In this document: in pieces, positions 24,616 through 36,027 of the stretch
How positions within the stretch are numbered: position 1 is the first letter of the stretch
Layout of the letters: every line of letters starts with the position of its first letter
Assembly: GCA_039654915.1 (NCBI GenBank)
Contig: CM077600.1
Coordinates: 38,114,492 to 38,178,491, forward strand
DNA length: 64,000 bases
Direction: 5' to 3'
Source: Aquilaria yunnanensis
Lineage: Eukaryota; Streptophyta; Magnoliopsida; Malvales; Thymelaeaceae
Made by a program: the position numbers and the translations under genes
Notes under the pieces: model-generated
The model's database searches: none
The model's input: only the letters and a program-made list of their open reading frames with translations
Told to the model about the DNA's origin: nothing

Positions 24616-26250
24616 CCTGCTGTGTGATGGGATGACAACAAAGTGGTAAGCATACATAACAAACTTGTGTTCACAAAAAGATAGAACACCTAACTGAGCC
24701 CCTAAACTTCTGTCCAGTACTATCAAGCCCTCATAAGTTTTTACATATGTCAATTTAGCTATCCTTCACCTCTTGTGAAGCCCAAGGATGACAATTTCCG
24801 AGCAAGTTAGAGCTCACATTGCTCTCAACATCATCCTACACTATTCCAGTTCTCGAATTTGAACTCCCCGAGGATAGTGGAGCTTTGCCATGAATTTTTC
24901 CATTTGTGTGCTCCATCTCCATTTAGTTTTCTTGGCATGACAATGAACTCTTCCTTTATACGAAACACTTCCAATGAATCCCATAATGACTCTTTAGTAG
25001 GGGGGACTCAAATTATTCATGGTTATTATAGCTAATTTTGGTGCCAACAAACAAGATAGCTATTTTGGCAGTGAATTCTCAAGGATCGGAAATGTGAAAT
25101 ATGAAGTCAGTTCTTTTAGAGAAATTCTTGTTATAATCAATGAGGCCATAACAAACACTTGATTAGGGAATTAATTCTCAATGGAAATTCCGCTAGTACC
25201 ATAGGAAATAACTCCCTAGCTTAATCTCAAGCCCGTCAAAGCTTTCTAATATAAGGAAACAATTTTTAAGATGGATCCATTCCTAGAAGAAGAAGTGGTG
25301 AAGGAGTTATCCAAAGTGAAGGCTAGATTTCATAGTTTCCTTTTCAATTATCCAGCACACTTAATAGAATATTCCACAAAAATATGGAATGTTCTCCCTG
25401 TTAGTCATGTAAGTCACTAATTTGCCTATGTTGAAAACAGTAATGATAGATTTCACTCAAATGAAAATATTAGTAATAAATTTAACTGTAAATATATATA
25501 TAGTGGCCAATCTATACTTCAGTTGACAATTTGGCCATTTTATCTTTTATTTATCAAACTTTCACTGGGAAGGGATTAGTAAAGTTGGAGTCAACTTCAT
25601 TTTTCGTTAAAAAATAAGTTCGTAAGGTTGAAGTCTAATTCATTTTTAGATGAAAAATGAGCTAGTATAAATTATTGACAAACTTAGTATCTTTCAATAA
25701 AACAAAATTAAAGTTACGTGGAAAAAATAAAGTGAATGAGCCTCCTAATTCTAAGGTTGCATTTTCCGCAACTAAAATAGTATAGTATTATTTGAAAATT
25801 AATATATTTTATAGTTATCACTTAAATCATATTTTCACCTACAAATTAATTAATTTTGATCAATTTTTGCTTTACCAAAGTAAAATAAAATAAAAAATAC
25901 TTACTTTCTTTAGAAAAAAATATTATAAATGTGTTCTTAGGGTTATTAAAACATACAGTTTATTTGTTTTGAAGGTAAGCAAATGACCCCTTTTTTTATG
26001 AAAATAACCGTTCTTTGATAATCTACCCAAGTACACATATAACTATCACATTTATTCCATTAAATCAAAATTTTTACTTCCACTTTTCTTCATAATCTGT
26101 TTCCACTTTTTTTTGTTTTTAAATTTGATTCATCTTGATTTTTACTCCTTTAATCTCATATTCTTTGTAATATTTATAATTTTAGGTTGCATCAAACATT
26201 TGCAACATTTGTGCTTTTGTTAAATTATTTCCTATATTACCATTTTAAAC
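24616..26250. other. Intergenic spacer
   Basis: AT-rich DNA without a supportable gene on either strand. A short (TA)n run occurs near 25493. Confidence 0.5.
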
Positions 26251-26571
26251 AGAAAAAAGGGCAATTTTGCTATTAAAGTATAGGAATAAAGAATAATTTT
26301 TCCACTAAAATATTTTTTCAGAGAAATTTTTCATTAACATTTTTGAAATGGGTATATTTACCATTAATATTTTGGAATAAATTGATATTTACCACTATGA
26401 CAGTTAATGATGAGAATGTTCCTCTGTCACAAAAAACATTTCATCAGGGTGGAGGTGAGTTGAATATACTGCAAGTCAAGTCAACTAATATTTGGCAAAT
26501 ATGCCCAAAAATGTTAGTAGCAAAATTACTCTTCATCATATATTTTAATGATAAAATTGTCACTTTTGCCC
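26251..26571. mobile_element. Mutator-type MITE
   Basis: A perfect 9-bp direct repeat, ATTTTAAAC, flanks it at 26242-26250 and 26572-26580. The ends are imperfect inverted repeats: AAAAAAGGGCAATTTTGCTA on the left, and GGGCAAAAGTGACAATTTTA reading in from the right. The 321-bp body has no credible gene; an 80-codon frame starting at 26343 overlaps the element's right half. It lies about 0.8 kb upstream of the MRS2 leader exon. Confidence 0.75.
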
Positions 26572-27203
26572 ATTTTAAACTATAATTTTAATGTTTATTT
26601 TTAAAAAAATTTAATTTAATTGTAAGAAATAAAGAGTAAAAATAAAAATATCACACAATTTTTTTCCCTCTGCTTAATCTTCATGCAAATCCATATAGCA
26701 TTTCAAATAACCTACGCGAGTATTCTGATTTATCCATGTGATGTGGCTAATGGCAATGGTAATAGAGCGAAACCTTTAGAAGAGTTGGAGCGATCGGATC
26801 CAGTCGCTCCGTGAGGGCTGACGTGTTATCTAGTGATATTGGTCTGTTCCGGTCTAGACTCCTCTTCTTAACCATTTCTCATTTCCTTCGTTGCCCTTTT
26901 CATCAGGGCATGTAGGGGAGATTTAGAAGAGCCTCGCCCAGAAACAGACGCAACCCGATTGCGCAAGAAACAAGTTCCAATTATTCTCTCTCTTTTTTCA
27001 ATTATTAAAAGAAAAACCACGAGCCAGAAAGTGAATAAATTGACACAAGATTCTCCTCAACTTCTATGTGTTTGTTTTTATATTCAGCTCCTCCAAGAGC
27101 GCAGGCTTCTTCGTTATTAGCTTAATTTAATCGTCCGTCAGCGGCCGCGCTATTGATTGAAGCCTCTTGTTTCGTCGTACCTCCTTCCTCTTTCTTGGAT
27201 TTG
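26572..27203 (+). promoter_or_regulatory. Upstream region and 5' leader exon of the Mg2+ transporter gene
   Basis: From about 26700 the composition becomes balanced, as expected for a plant promoter and 5' UTR. A leader exon probably ends at 27206 (TTTGCAG followed by GTAGAC). The leader intron 27207-27603 ends at CTTGCAG, 18 bases before the start codon. I did not pick out a reliable TATA box. Confidence 0.4.
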
Positions 27204-27621
27204 CAGGTAGACACGATGCTGGCCAATAATGTTTCTCCCTTATTTCTTGCCATATGCTCCTTTTTCTTGTGTTCTTCAAGTCCGATAAAGTTGTTCTTGG
27301 GTTTGGTTTTGTGAATGACTTGGCTGCCCCTTGCCCTAATTGGAGCTATTCGTTAGTTTGAAAGACACAGACATGAGCTATTTGTTGGTTCTTTCCCTGA
27401 ATTGAATGATTTGCGGGCATTGTCCTTCGATTTATCGAGGCGGGTCTGATTTGTAGCTGAATCATTATCGAGTTACATTGCCTTTCTGCAATCTTTAGGG
27501 TGGCTGCACAATTTTGTGATCATGGCTGTGCTTTGTTTTCTTCATGAAAATGTTCGTATTGAAGTAGTGAGAGCTGCTTTTCAACTCTTTTTATGGCTTG
27601 CAGGAAGAAGGGGTTTTCTTG

Positions 27622-30229
27622 ATGGCGGACCTCAAAGAACCGCTGCTCCCCCCAAGACCAGCGTCAGCAATGAACCTAAGAGATTCGTCTCACCGCGCAT
27701 CTGCCTCTGGCCGCCATCCTCTCCCAGGTTTTGATGTTTCCGGTTTAAAGAAGAGGGGCCAAGGCCTTCGATCTTGGATTCGGGTTGATGCATCTGGGAA
27801 TTCCCAGGTCATTGAAGTAGACAAGTTCACGATGATGCGGCGTTGTGATTTACCTGCCCGTGATTTACGTCTTCTTGATCCTCTTTTTGTTTACCCATCA
27901 ACAATTCTCGGTAGAGAGAAGGCAATTGTAGTAAACTTGGAGCAGATTCGGTGTATTATAACTGCAGACGAGGTTCTTCTCCTGAATTCCCTTGATAGCT
28001 ACGTCTTGCAATATGTAGTAGAGCTGCAAAGACGTCTCACAACAACAGCAAATGAGGGTTGGCCATCAGAAAGGCCTGACTTGAATAGAAGAAGTGGTAG
28101 GAACTTTGACAATGCATTTGGGAACACATCGCCTGATTATTTACCATTTGAGTTCAAGGCTCTTGAAGTTGCCTTGGAAGCTGCTTGCACATTCCTTGAT
28201 TCTCAGGTGGGTAAAAGAAATGACCGGGTTACTGGAATCAGTTAGCTAATGCAGCATGCTCAAAAATGCTAAGATTTCAGCATTGTATTGTAATGAAATA
28301 TGTATTCGTCCTATAGAAGCAGTGTCTGTCGCAATGCAAGTCTTAAGCTGTCCAACAAGGCCTTCTGAATCTACACTGGCACGTTGACAATCTGATCACC
28401 TAATTCTAAGAGGAAAAATCTACGAATTTTCTGCATTTTTTGTTTGAAATATGCTTAAACTTTTAACAGGCTGTAGAAAAGGCACCATACTTCGCTTGTT
28501 GTTAGATGCACGGTCCCTTAGGTGGATATTTTTTCTTTTCTTTTCTTTTCTCTCAGCAGGTTGATACACAATCGTTTTCTTTTCTATGTAACTTCTAGGG
28601 ACTAGTTTTGCAGCAAACATGGCCCAAACAGGCATTGCAATTCTGTTACTGTCATGAATAATGTTTATGATAATTTATTTGTCTTCAGACCATGTTCCTT
28701 TGCAAGGGGGTCTGAGTATTGTTTTGATTGTGTCAGTTTTTTCCGTTAATTCTTTTGCGTATTTTCTTGATTATTGAGAAATACTAATTGTGCTCTATCC
28801 TGCGTTCTGTTCATTTTTTCTTTGTATTTGTTGCCTTGCTGAGAAATTATGTTGCTAATCTATGTTGCCAACTTCTGAAGGCAGCAGAGTTGGAAATTGA
28901 AGCATATCCATTATTAGATGAGCTTACATCAAAGATCAGCACATTAAATTTGGAACGAGTACGCAGACTAAAGAGCAGACTTGTTGCGTTGACCCGAAGG
29001 GTTCAGAAGGTAAACTTGGTATTTCTTATTTGTACTGTTCATTTCATATGCTGTTTATGTGCTTGTGTAGTCCATCTTCTTCTAATGCTTTCACTCATGG
29101 AATCATTTAGGTGAGGGATGAAATAGAACAACTAATGGATGATGACGGAGATATGGCAGAAATGTATCTTACAGAGAAGAAGAGAAGAATGGAATCACTG
29201 TTCTATGGTGATCAGTCTTTGTTGGGATTCAGATCCAATGACGGAATCTCTGCTTCCGCACCAGTTTCTCCTGTTGGTTCACCTCCTGATTCTTCACGGA
29301 GGCTTGAGAAAAGCTTGAGCATTGCAAGGAGCCGACATGAAAGTTCGAAGAGTTCAGAGAGTGCTACAGAAAATATAGAGGAGCTGGAGATGCTTCTGGA
29401 AGCATATTTTGTTGTCATTGATAGTACCCTAAACAAGTTAACATCGGTATTCAAACCACTCTGTCCATTTGCTTCGCATATATCTTTGTTCAGTGTACAT
29501 AAGTTTATTGATATATCTTTTTCCATTTTCAGTTGAAGGAGTACATTGATGACACAGAAGATTTTATAAACATTCAGCTGGTAGGTAAAGTTGGCACCGT
29601 CAGTTATTGTGTTGCCCACAGCACTTAGAGATAGAAGTCTGAGGAGGTGGACATGCTTTTACTGGATGAGTCAAATGTTGATTGCCTTGGCTATATGGAA
29701 AAACAGAAAGGATAGACATAGCCAGTTCTCTAAGTGAATGCTCGATGGATGAATTCAGCATCCTGCAAGATTGTCGCATTAGAGCATATTCGTTTCATAC
29801 TCGAGTATTATTTGCACGAGTTCTCGCAAAAAATTTGCTCGTTACTTTGAACTTTCCTTTTGTTTCTCCTCTTCCATTAACCACTTCCCTGCTGCTCGTG
29901 TTGCATTGGACTTGGTTTCTGGTTTTATGCTATAGTAGGTGTTTTGGATTTCGCTCATATTTTGGCTACTGGGACATGACATAAACTTTCTCTGGCAGGA
30001 TAATGTTCGAAACCAGCTGATTCAGTTTGAGCTGCTACTCACAACCGCGACGTTCGTTGTTGCCATTTTTGGTGTTGTGGCGGGGATATTTGGCATGAAC
30101 TTTGAAATTCCGCTGTTTGATGAACCTTCTGCATTCAAGTGGGTACTCATAATTACTGGCTTCAGTGGCTTGTTCATCTTTTTTGCATTCGTGTGGTTCT
30201 TCAAGTACAGAAGACTCATGCCACTGTGA
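27622..30229 (+). CDS. MRS2: Magnesium transporter, MRS2-1/MRS2-10 type (CorA family)
   Basis: Five coding exons (27622-28206, 28881-29009, 29111-29446, 29533-29580, 29999-30229) give 442 residues, the length I recall for Arabidopsis MRS2-1. The family forms pentameric Mg2+ channels with two C-terminal membrane spans. The signature GMN is at residues 398-400, at the end of the first span (about 378-398); the second span is about 412-434, followed by the basic end FFKYRRLMPL. The N-terminal half contains the conserved VDKFTMMRRCDLPARDLRLL block, and the coiled region ERVRRLKSRLVALTRRVQK follows. I chose the ATG at 27622 (MADLKEPLLPPRPAS) because it matches the family N-terminus; the in-frame TTG further upstream lies in the leader intron. 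It is most like MRS2-1 and MRS2-10; the exact orthologue cannot be fixed from one copy. All key residues are intact. Confidence 0.95.
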
Positions 30230-30881
30230 GGCTATCACAATTCGTCTGACCAAAACTGAGCTCTTCCTCATTGTTAGCGACTAGCGGTGTGCGATATGGA
30301 TTAAATGAAAAGGATGGCGTCGATTCAAGCCAATTCTTTTATTGCAGTCACCATTGACACAGTGATTGCTTGCATCTCGATTCCTTTCACACTTTACCTG
30401 TGAGCTCTTCTCGACTAATGTCAGAACGGAAACCCAAAATTTCTCGCTTAACTTTTCGTCATTTGAGAGAAATCCACATGTTTACTAGAATAGTTACTTC
30501 TAAAGTAAAAAAACAAAGAAAAAACCAAGAACCATATCACTCTGGAAACATGGTACATGAAGAGAGTGCAATTCTACAGAAAAAGCATCATCGTGATCGC
30601 CCTTGAGCATGAATTTATTCAGGGGCGACCTTACTAGAAAACTACAAGCACAGTGTGAGAAAAAGGAGGCAAAATTGATCTTCCATGCCTTTATCACACA
30701 AGCAACAACACCAGAGCTGCATCTCTGATACATTTATGTCTTTTTTCCTTCCTGGCTTTCTGACTACTGTAGGGATAACAGCAGCAGACTACAATGTTCA
30801 TGTATCTGTAATTGTTAAGGACACATGAACTAACAAAAATGTTGGTCGCTGAAGCAAGATCTTTTGCCTTTTACCCAGGAA
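30230..30881. other. Convergent 3' flanks of the transporter and the small-protein gene
   Basis: The two genes are transcribed towards each other and their stop codons are 652 bases apart. This stretch should hold both 3' UTRs. No further gene is supported. Confidence 0.5.
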
Positions 30882-32430
30882 TCACTTGGAAGAAGAAAGC
30901 CGTTGACTCCGGGCCTTGTCGGCTCTTTCCACGTAATCTTGGTGTGATTGATGCTTTGTTCCTGTGAATAATCATGCACTCATTAGGCTAAATTCAACTA
31001 CCATGAAAAAGCTCTCCAACATGGTGAGTTATAACCCGTACATTCATTTACCAACTAGACACAGTATCACTTGCTGGAAATTTTACAAGATGAACAACAC
31101 TTCAGGACACAGAGGTGTTGGGCCACAATCATATATTGGGTGCCACACCATTTTGAGATTTCTTAACAAAGACTCAAATCCCAAAATAACTTTCAACCCA
31201 TTACACAGACAAAAGATGCGGACAATTCCATAGAGCTGTCTCCTTACATGACATTAACATAGGAGAAGCAAATAACAACCTGTCACTGTCTCACTAACTA
31301 CCTGCTGATATTTTCCATTTTAAACTTGATAGAAAATAATGTGTATTAACATAATAAATTCCATTACATGTTTAAATTGTCACAACATCATCTCAAAAAA
31401 ACATTTTCTTCTTTTCTGGCCGGTACTTGTCATGTTAACCTTAGACAAATCTTAAGCATTTTGAGGCGGATCTTTTGATGGGTAAAATTGACTCTCAATT
31501 ATATTGCATAAGAGTTAAGACCTACCCAGAAGAAAAGAAGGAAGCAAAAGATGATGTGGAACATAACTTTGCAATAGCAACATTTGGAACAATACAAGTA
31601 CACAGTTTAACTGTACAATAGTAGGCTCTAAACTAAAATATATGTATGGATGTATGTATGTATGAGAAAGTTCTCAACCAAAATAAGAATAAACAGGAGA
31701 AAGAAACCTATTCGATTATGAGTCACTGAGGTAAAGACCTTAGAAGCCATATGCTGAGAATCCTCACACTAAGATAAATAAATAAATAAAACTACCACGC
31801 AAAAGATCCAATCTCAAATTGCGGTCACTCTAAAATTTAGGTCTAAGATATTTTGGCCCTCCTCTCGTTTCCAAAACAGCAAATAGAACACAACCCAAAC
31901 TCCAAGCCACACACAACCTAGATTCTCATGTCAATCACGAAATCTCAGTGGAAACCTATTTTCCAGCAGGTAAACACTGTCAAAGACTTTAATGGCAAGG
32001 TTGCATTTCCACGGGTATTAACCATTAAAACCAGCATAGGAAAGATCATAATCAAAACCTTTCTAAAAACCCTAACAGCACCATAACCATCAGAGTGATT
32101 TCGCTAATGATCAAAGCACCCAATCCCTAAATCGAGATACCAACATTGAGGCAGAACCTCACGAAAGCAGCAGCTGTCAACAAATGGATATTACAAGGAA
32201 CTATTGAACTTCCATAAAAACCCCAAAGTACCGAAACGAGAGCTATAGTATCGGAAAGTGAGAAGAAGAAGAAACGTACCTTGATTCATGAGAAACCAAG
32301 GAGTGCCAAAGACGACGGCGATGATGGCAATGCCCGCCATGACATGTTTTTTTTCTCCACTGTAGAGGAAATGTTCGATTTTGGAGCGGAAACCCCCTCC
32401 GACATTGCTTCCACTAGCTTCACTTCCCAT
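30882..32430 (-). CDS. Small single-span membrane protein, unnamed plant family
   Basis: Two exons on the minus strand, 32430-32280 and 30961-30882, join across a GT-AG intron (donor AAG/GTACG, acceptor TTCACAG) to encode 76 residues. The second exon is only 25 codons plus stop. The product has a Gly/Ser-rich N-terminus, a conserved-looking FRSKIEHFLYSGEKKH segment (14-29), one hydrophobic span (about 30-48, AGIAIIAVVFGTPWFLM), and a polar tail with KHQSHQDYVERADKARSQRL. I chose the ATG at 32430; the open frame continues upstream but only from a TTG. I have a memory of similar small plant proteins but no function for them. By gene order it could correspond to At1g80890. The membrane location is inferred from the hydrophobic segment; function is unknown. 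Confidence 0.75.
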
Positions 32431-32622
32431 TCTGCCTTCCAACTTGCAGAGATGACCCAATGATAGCTCTTCCTTCCCTTACCGTCGCGTATTGTTTCGG
32501 GTTAAAACTTAGACGCGTGCCCTAACTATAGACTCTGATTTTTGGTGTTTCTGCCCAACTAAGCAAAATTCGCACGGATTGCCCCCTCGAACTTTTTATT
32601 ACGTCTCCACTAGCCCCCCGAT

Positions 32623-33698
32623 TAGGAGCCCTCAATTGGTTTTTTCGGTTTTAACCAAAACTAAAGAGTAAATTGTGTAAATGGTTCATAGCCTTTATTT
32701 ATTGTTTCTTTTTAGTCTCTAACCTATTGAATATTTTATTTTGGTCCTAAACTGATTAAAATTGTTTCATTTTAGTCATTCGCTTGATGAAATTCATTAA
32801 CTCAGAATAATTGTCTGACAGAAACTTTTGAAATTCTAATTTAAATATTGAATAACTATCTTCTAGGAAATTAATATTTTTTTTATAGTAAATAGACAAT
32901 TTAAATTAATAGTTTTTCTTTCTGAATGAAAGATGTTCAATTTATAGAGAGAAAAAATGATTTAAATTTTTCAGTAACTATAAAAAAATTATTATACAGA
33001 TTAATTTATTGTAAGACAGTTACCGGATAGTTTAAATTATGATATAACAAGTTGTTATCAGACAAATACTTTGAGTTAACACATTTCATCAAATTGGGAC
33101 CAAAATGAAACATTTTTAATAGATTTAGGACTAAAATGAAACATTTTAATAGGTTTAGGACCAAAACAGAACATTCAATGGGTCAGGGATTAAAAGGAAA
33201 AAATGACTAAAGGTTAAGGACCATTAATGGAATTTTCTCCAAAACTAAATAATTGAATTTATTTGGTTTTTGGTTTTATATACTAATAACTAAATAGATT
33301 GAACTATAAGATAAAACTGAAATAACAAAAAAAAATTCAGTTATTCGATTTTCAACCAAAATAATCAAATTTTATGCATGTGTATTCTAAATCTCAAACA
33401 TTTATCACATATTTCAATCTAAACACACATTTTAATCACATAACAAACATCTATAATCCATTTCAAATACAAACATCACATTCATATACATAACAAACAT
33501 CCATCACAGATGTAATCCTTTCTAAATCTCAAACATAAACACTAATAAAGTAAAATTTTTGTTATTTTGGTGAACTGAATTTCAATTGAAGCAAACAAAA
33601 AACTGAACCAAAATTATACCTAAATATAGTAACTGAAAATTGAAATTTTTTCAGTTATTCGATTATTTCAAATATAACAAAAAATTTGCTCACCCTAA
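32623..33698. mobile_element. hAT-like MITE split by a Mutator-type MITE
   Basis: The left end TAGGAGCCCTCAATTGG and the reverse of the right end TTAGGGTGAGCAAATTTTTT are weakly inverted. The flanking 8-mers CCCCCGAT and CCCACAAT agree at 6 of 8 positions. The body is AT-rich with repeated ACTGAA/TTCAGTTATTCG motifs in both orientations. The 32665-33239 element lies inside it. The identity of the inner element is firm; this outer one is tentative. Confidence 0.45.
32665..33239. mobile_element. Mutator-type MITE, copy 3
   Basis: A perfect 9-bp duplication, CAAAACTAA, is present at 32656-32664 and 33240-33248. The termini are AGAGTAAATTGTGTAAATGG on the left and GAGAAAATTCCATTAATGG on the reversed right, and the inverted similarity extends through ACCTTTAGTC-like sequence. 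The inner arm GACAGAAACTTTTGAAATTC matches that of copies 1 and 2. It is 575 bp and non-coding. Confidence 0.85.
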
Positions 33699-34940
33699 CC
33701 CACAATGACAAGTGATGGATGAAGCTTTTCCACAAACTTTTGCAAAAGCAAATCAATTAAATTATATCCCAAATCTCATAGTTGTGGTTATAATGTCATT
33801 TTGATTTACAAAGTTTGGAAAGAGTCCACTATTCATAGTGGTTATAGGGTTGTAGTGCTGAGTCCAATTGACCCTAGCATCTCTCCATGGTTCAGTGTTG
33901 GGGGTGAAGTCTTCGACTAAGTTTGAACTTCGGCCAATTTTTAAAGACTTTGATGGGTAGTCACATCATGCATACAATAGGTTACAGTATTAGGTGATAA
34001 TGTAATGCTTTCCTGCAAATTTTAGATTCTCAGTTTTTTCCAACAGATCTAGTTCCTTTAGTGAAAGACATTCACTTCTTAATTCATAAATTATCTTTCT
34101 ACTACTATCTTGTTGTTTCAAGGAGGATGGTTCATCTAGCACATGTCCTAGTTAGGGAGGCTCTCTTTCTATGATTCTTTTTCCTATTTTTCTGAGTAAA
34201 AAAAAAATGTATCCCAAAGCTGATCTATTAAGCATTAATTGGGCCGGATATCATGAGGCATGGCCGCATGGGGTCGAGAAGGTTTTAGGACGAAAGCCCA
34301 TTCGAAGCATTAGCATATGAGGACGGTTTGGGCTACAATGGCCTCGATCCCCAAAGAGGTAAAGGTCGTAGCTCACGAGGCTTGTCCATGATGGTGGACT
34401 TGGAGGCTGCCGGTCGCCCTGTGCATGCAGCCGAGGACCATTGACTCTTGGGCATTGGCACCCCATTCTCTTCCTAGGTAACTTTGAATGCGAAAGGCTT
34501 TTTTTTTTAAAAAAAAAATTATGTCAAATTACAAAAAAAAAAATTATAGGACTTTGGCAAACTTATAATTGCTTCTGAGAAATATTCCAAAACATCAGTT
34601 TCAGTATTATGTGTTTGATTATATGCTCTATCTGGTCAATAATTAGGAACTTGCTAGCAATTTCCTAACATAAAAAATAAGCAACAAATGTGTAGTTGTA
34701 GGTTTCAGGAAACATAAGAGAGAATAATATATGTGTGAAATAGAAGTGGCAAACTATAGGTTTGATCAGAGCTCTTGGGGTGTTGTAATTTTCATCCTTT
34801 TAATTAAGTCATCAGAGAAGTTTGTGGAAAATTTTCACCTAAAATTAATGTTAAATTTCATTAGTTAGGGGTTAGTTGTATACTTAATAAAAAGCTTGAG
34901 GGGTAATCCGGAATTAAAATTAATTCGGGTCAGCTTATTT
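33699..34940. other. Intergenic DNA with a GC-rich island
   Basis: Mostly AT-rich. The exception is 34236-34475, which is clearly more GC-rich than its flanks and reads in places like eroded coding or LTR sequence, but gives no family match on either strand. No gene is supported. Confidence 0.45.
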
Positions 34941-35945
34941 GGGAAAGTGCACTTTAAGTACTAAAAGTTTGTACAGTTTAACAAAGGAGTCCTAATGCTT
35001 CTCAATTTGTCAAACAAGTTCTAAAACAGTAAAACTTAAAAATGTTAACTTTGCTAGTCCTAAATGTTTTGCATTTGCCAAGGCTATCCTAAATCTTTTG
35101 CTTTTGACTGAAAATACTGACATGATACTTGGAATCATTAACTGGAAACTGATACTTTTAAACTTTAATGACTTACTTAAACATTTTGTAAAAGTTTAGG
35201 GATAATTTTGTAAAATTTAAAACAATTTGGTAACTAAATTAAATATTTTTAAAAATTATAAAGACCAAATTATAGTTTCTCAAAATTTGGGGTTATATCG
35301 CTAATTATTAGAAATATGGGAATGAAGTAATAGTGTAATATGAAGTATTGAAGTTGAATGGAGTGAAGGAGCTAAGTTATTTAAAATACTAAATGCTAAT
35401 CTAACACGCTCTAATTTATTGTTAGTGAATCAGTAAAAAATTTACTCCAGTAGAACAAGTCAATTATCTAATTCCTGATTGAGTTAAGGCAAAATGCTCA
35501 TCTTGATCTTTAGAACTTCAAATTACTTAAGCCCCGTTGTGATTCGTGGAACTTCAAATTTCTTCACTCCAAAATTGAGAAAATAACAATATGGTCCTTG
35601 ATTTTTTAGAAATTACAATATGGGCAACGTATTTGTATTTTTGGAAATTTTCAACTTAGTCCTCACATTTTTGAAAATTTTATAAAATGACTCCAAATTT
35701 ACTTTGATGAAATTTTCAAATAAGTCATTAAGTTTGAAAAGTATAAATTTGGTCACTAGTTGGCATCAAGTGTCACGTCAGAGTTTGTCATCAAAAGCAA
35801 AAGATTTAGGATTGACTTGGTAAAAGACAAAATGTTTAATAAAGTCAATGATTTTAAGTTTTGACTTATTTTGTAAATCAATGAATTTTAGGATTGATTT
35901 GACAAAATGAAAAAAGGTTTAGGACTTCAAAATGTACGTTCTCCT
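34941..35945. mobile_element. Mutator-like inverted-repeat element next to the PPR gene
   Basis: The left arm (GGGAAAGTGCACTTTAAGTA, continuing through CCTAAATCTTTTGCTTTTGA) is mirrored by the right arm (GGAGAACGTACATTTTGAAG reading inward, again reaching CCTAAATCTTTTGCTTTTGA). The arms are about 200 bp each. Candidate duplications AGCTTATTT (34932-34940) and AGCTCAGTT (35946-35954) agree at 7 of 9 positions, so the exact ends are uncertain. The right end is only 82 bases before the PPR start codon, so it probably supplies part of that gene's promoter or 5' UTR. Confidence 0.6.
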
Positions 35946-36027
35946 AGCTCAGTTCCCCATTTGAAAAGAGACTGTTCTCCCGGGGACGGTGTCGCTCCGC
36001 TGGTCCGACTCATAAGACTCATAACTC

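Noticed and set aside
32431..32460. N-terminal extension of the 76-residue protein
   Set aside because: The extended frame would begin at a TTG; the first ATG is at 32430 and gives a sensible N-terminus.
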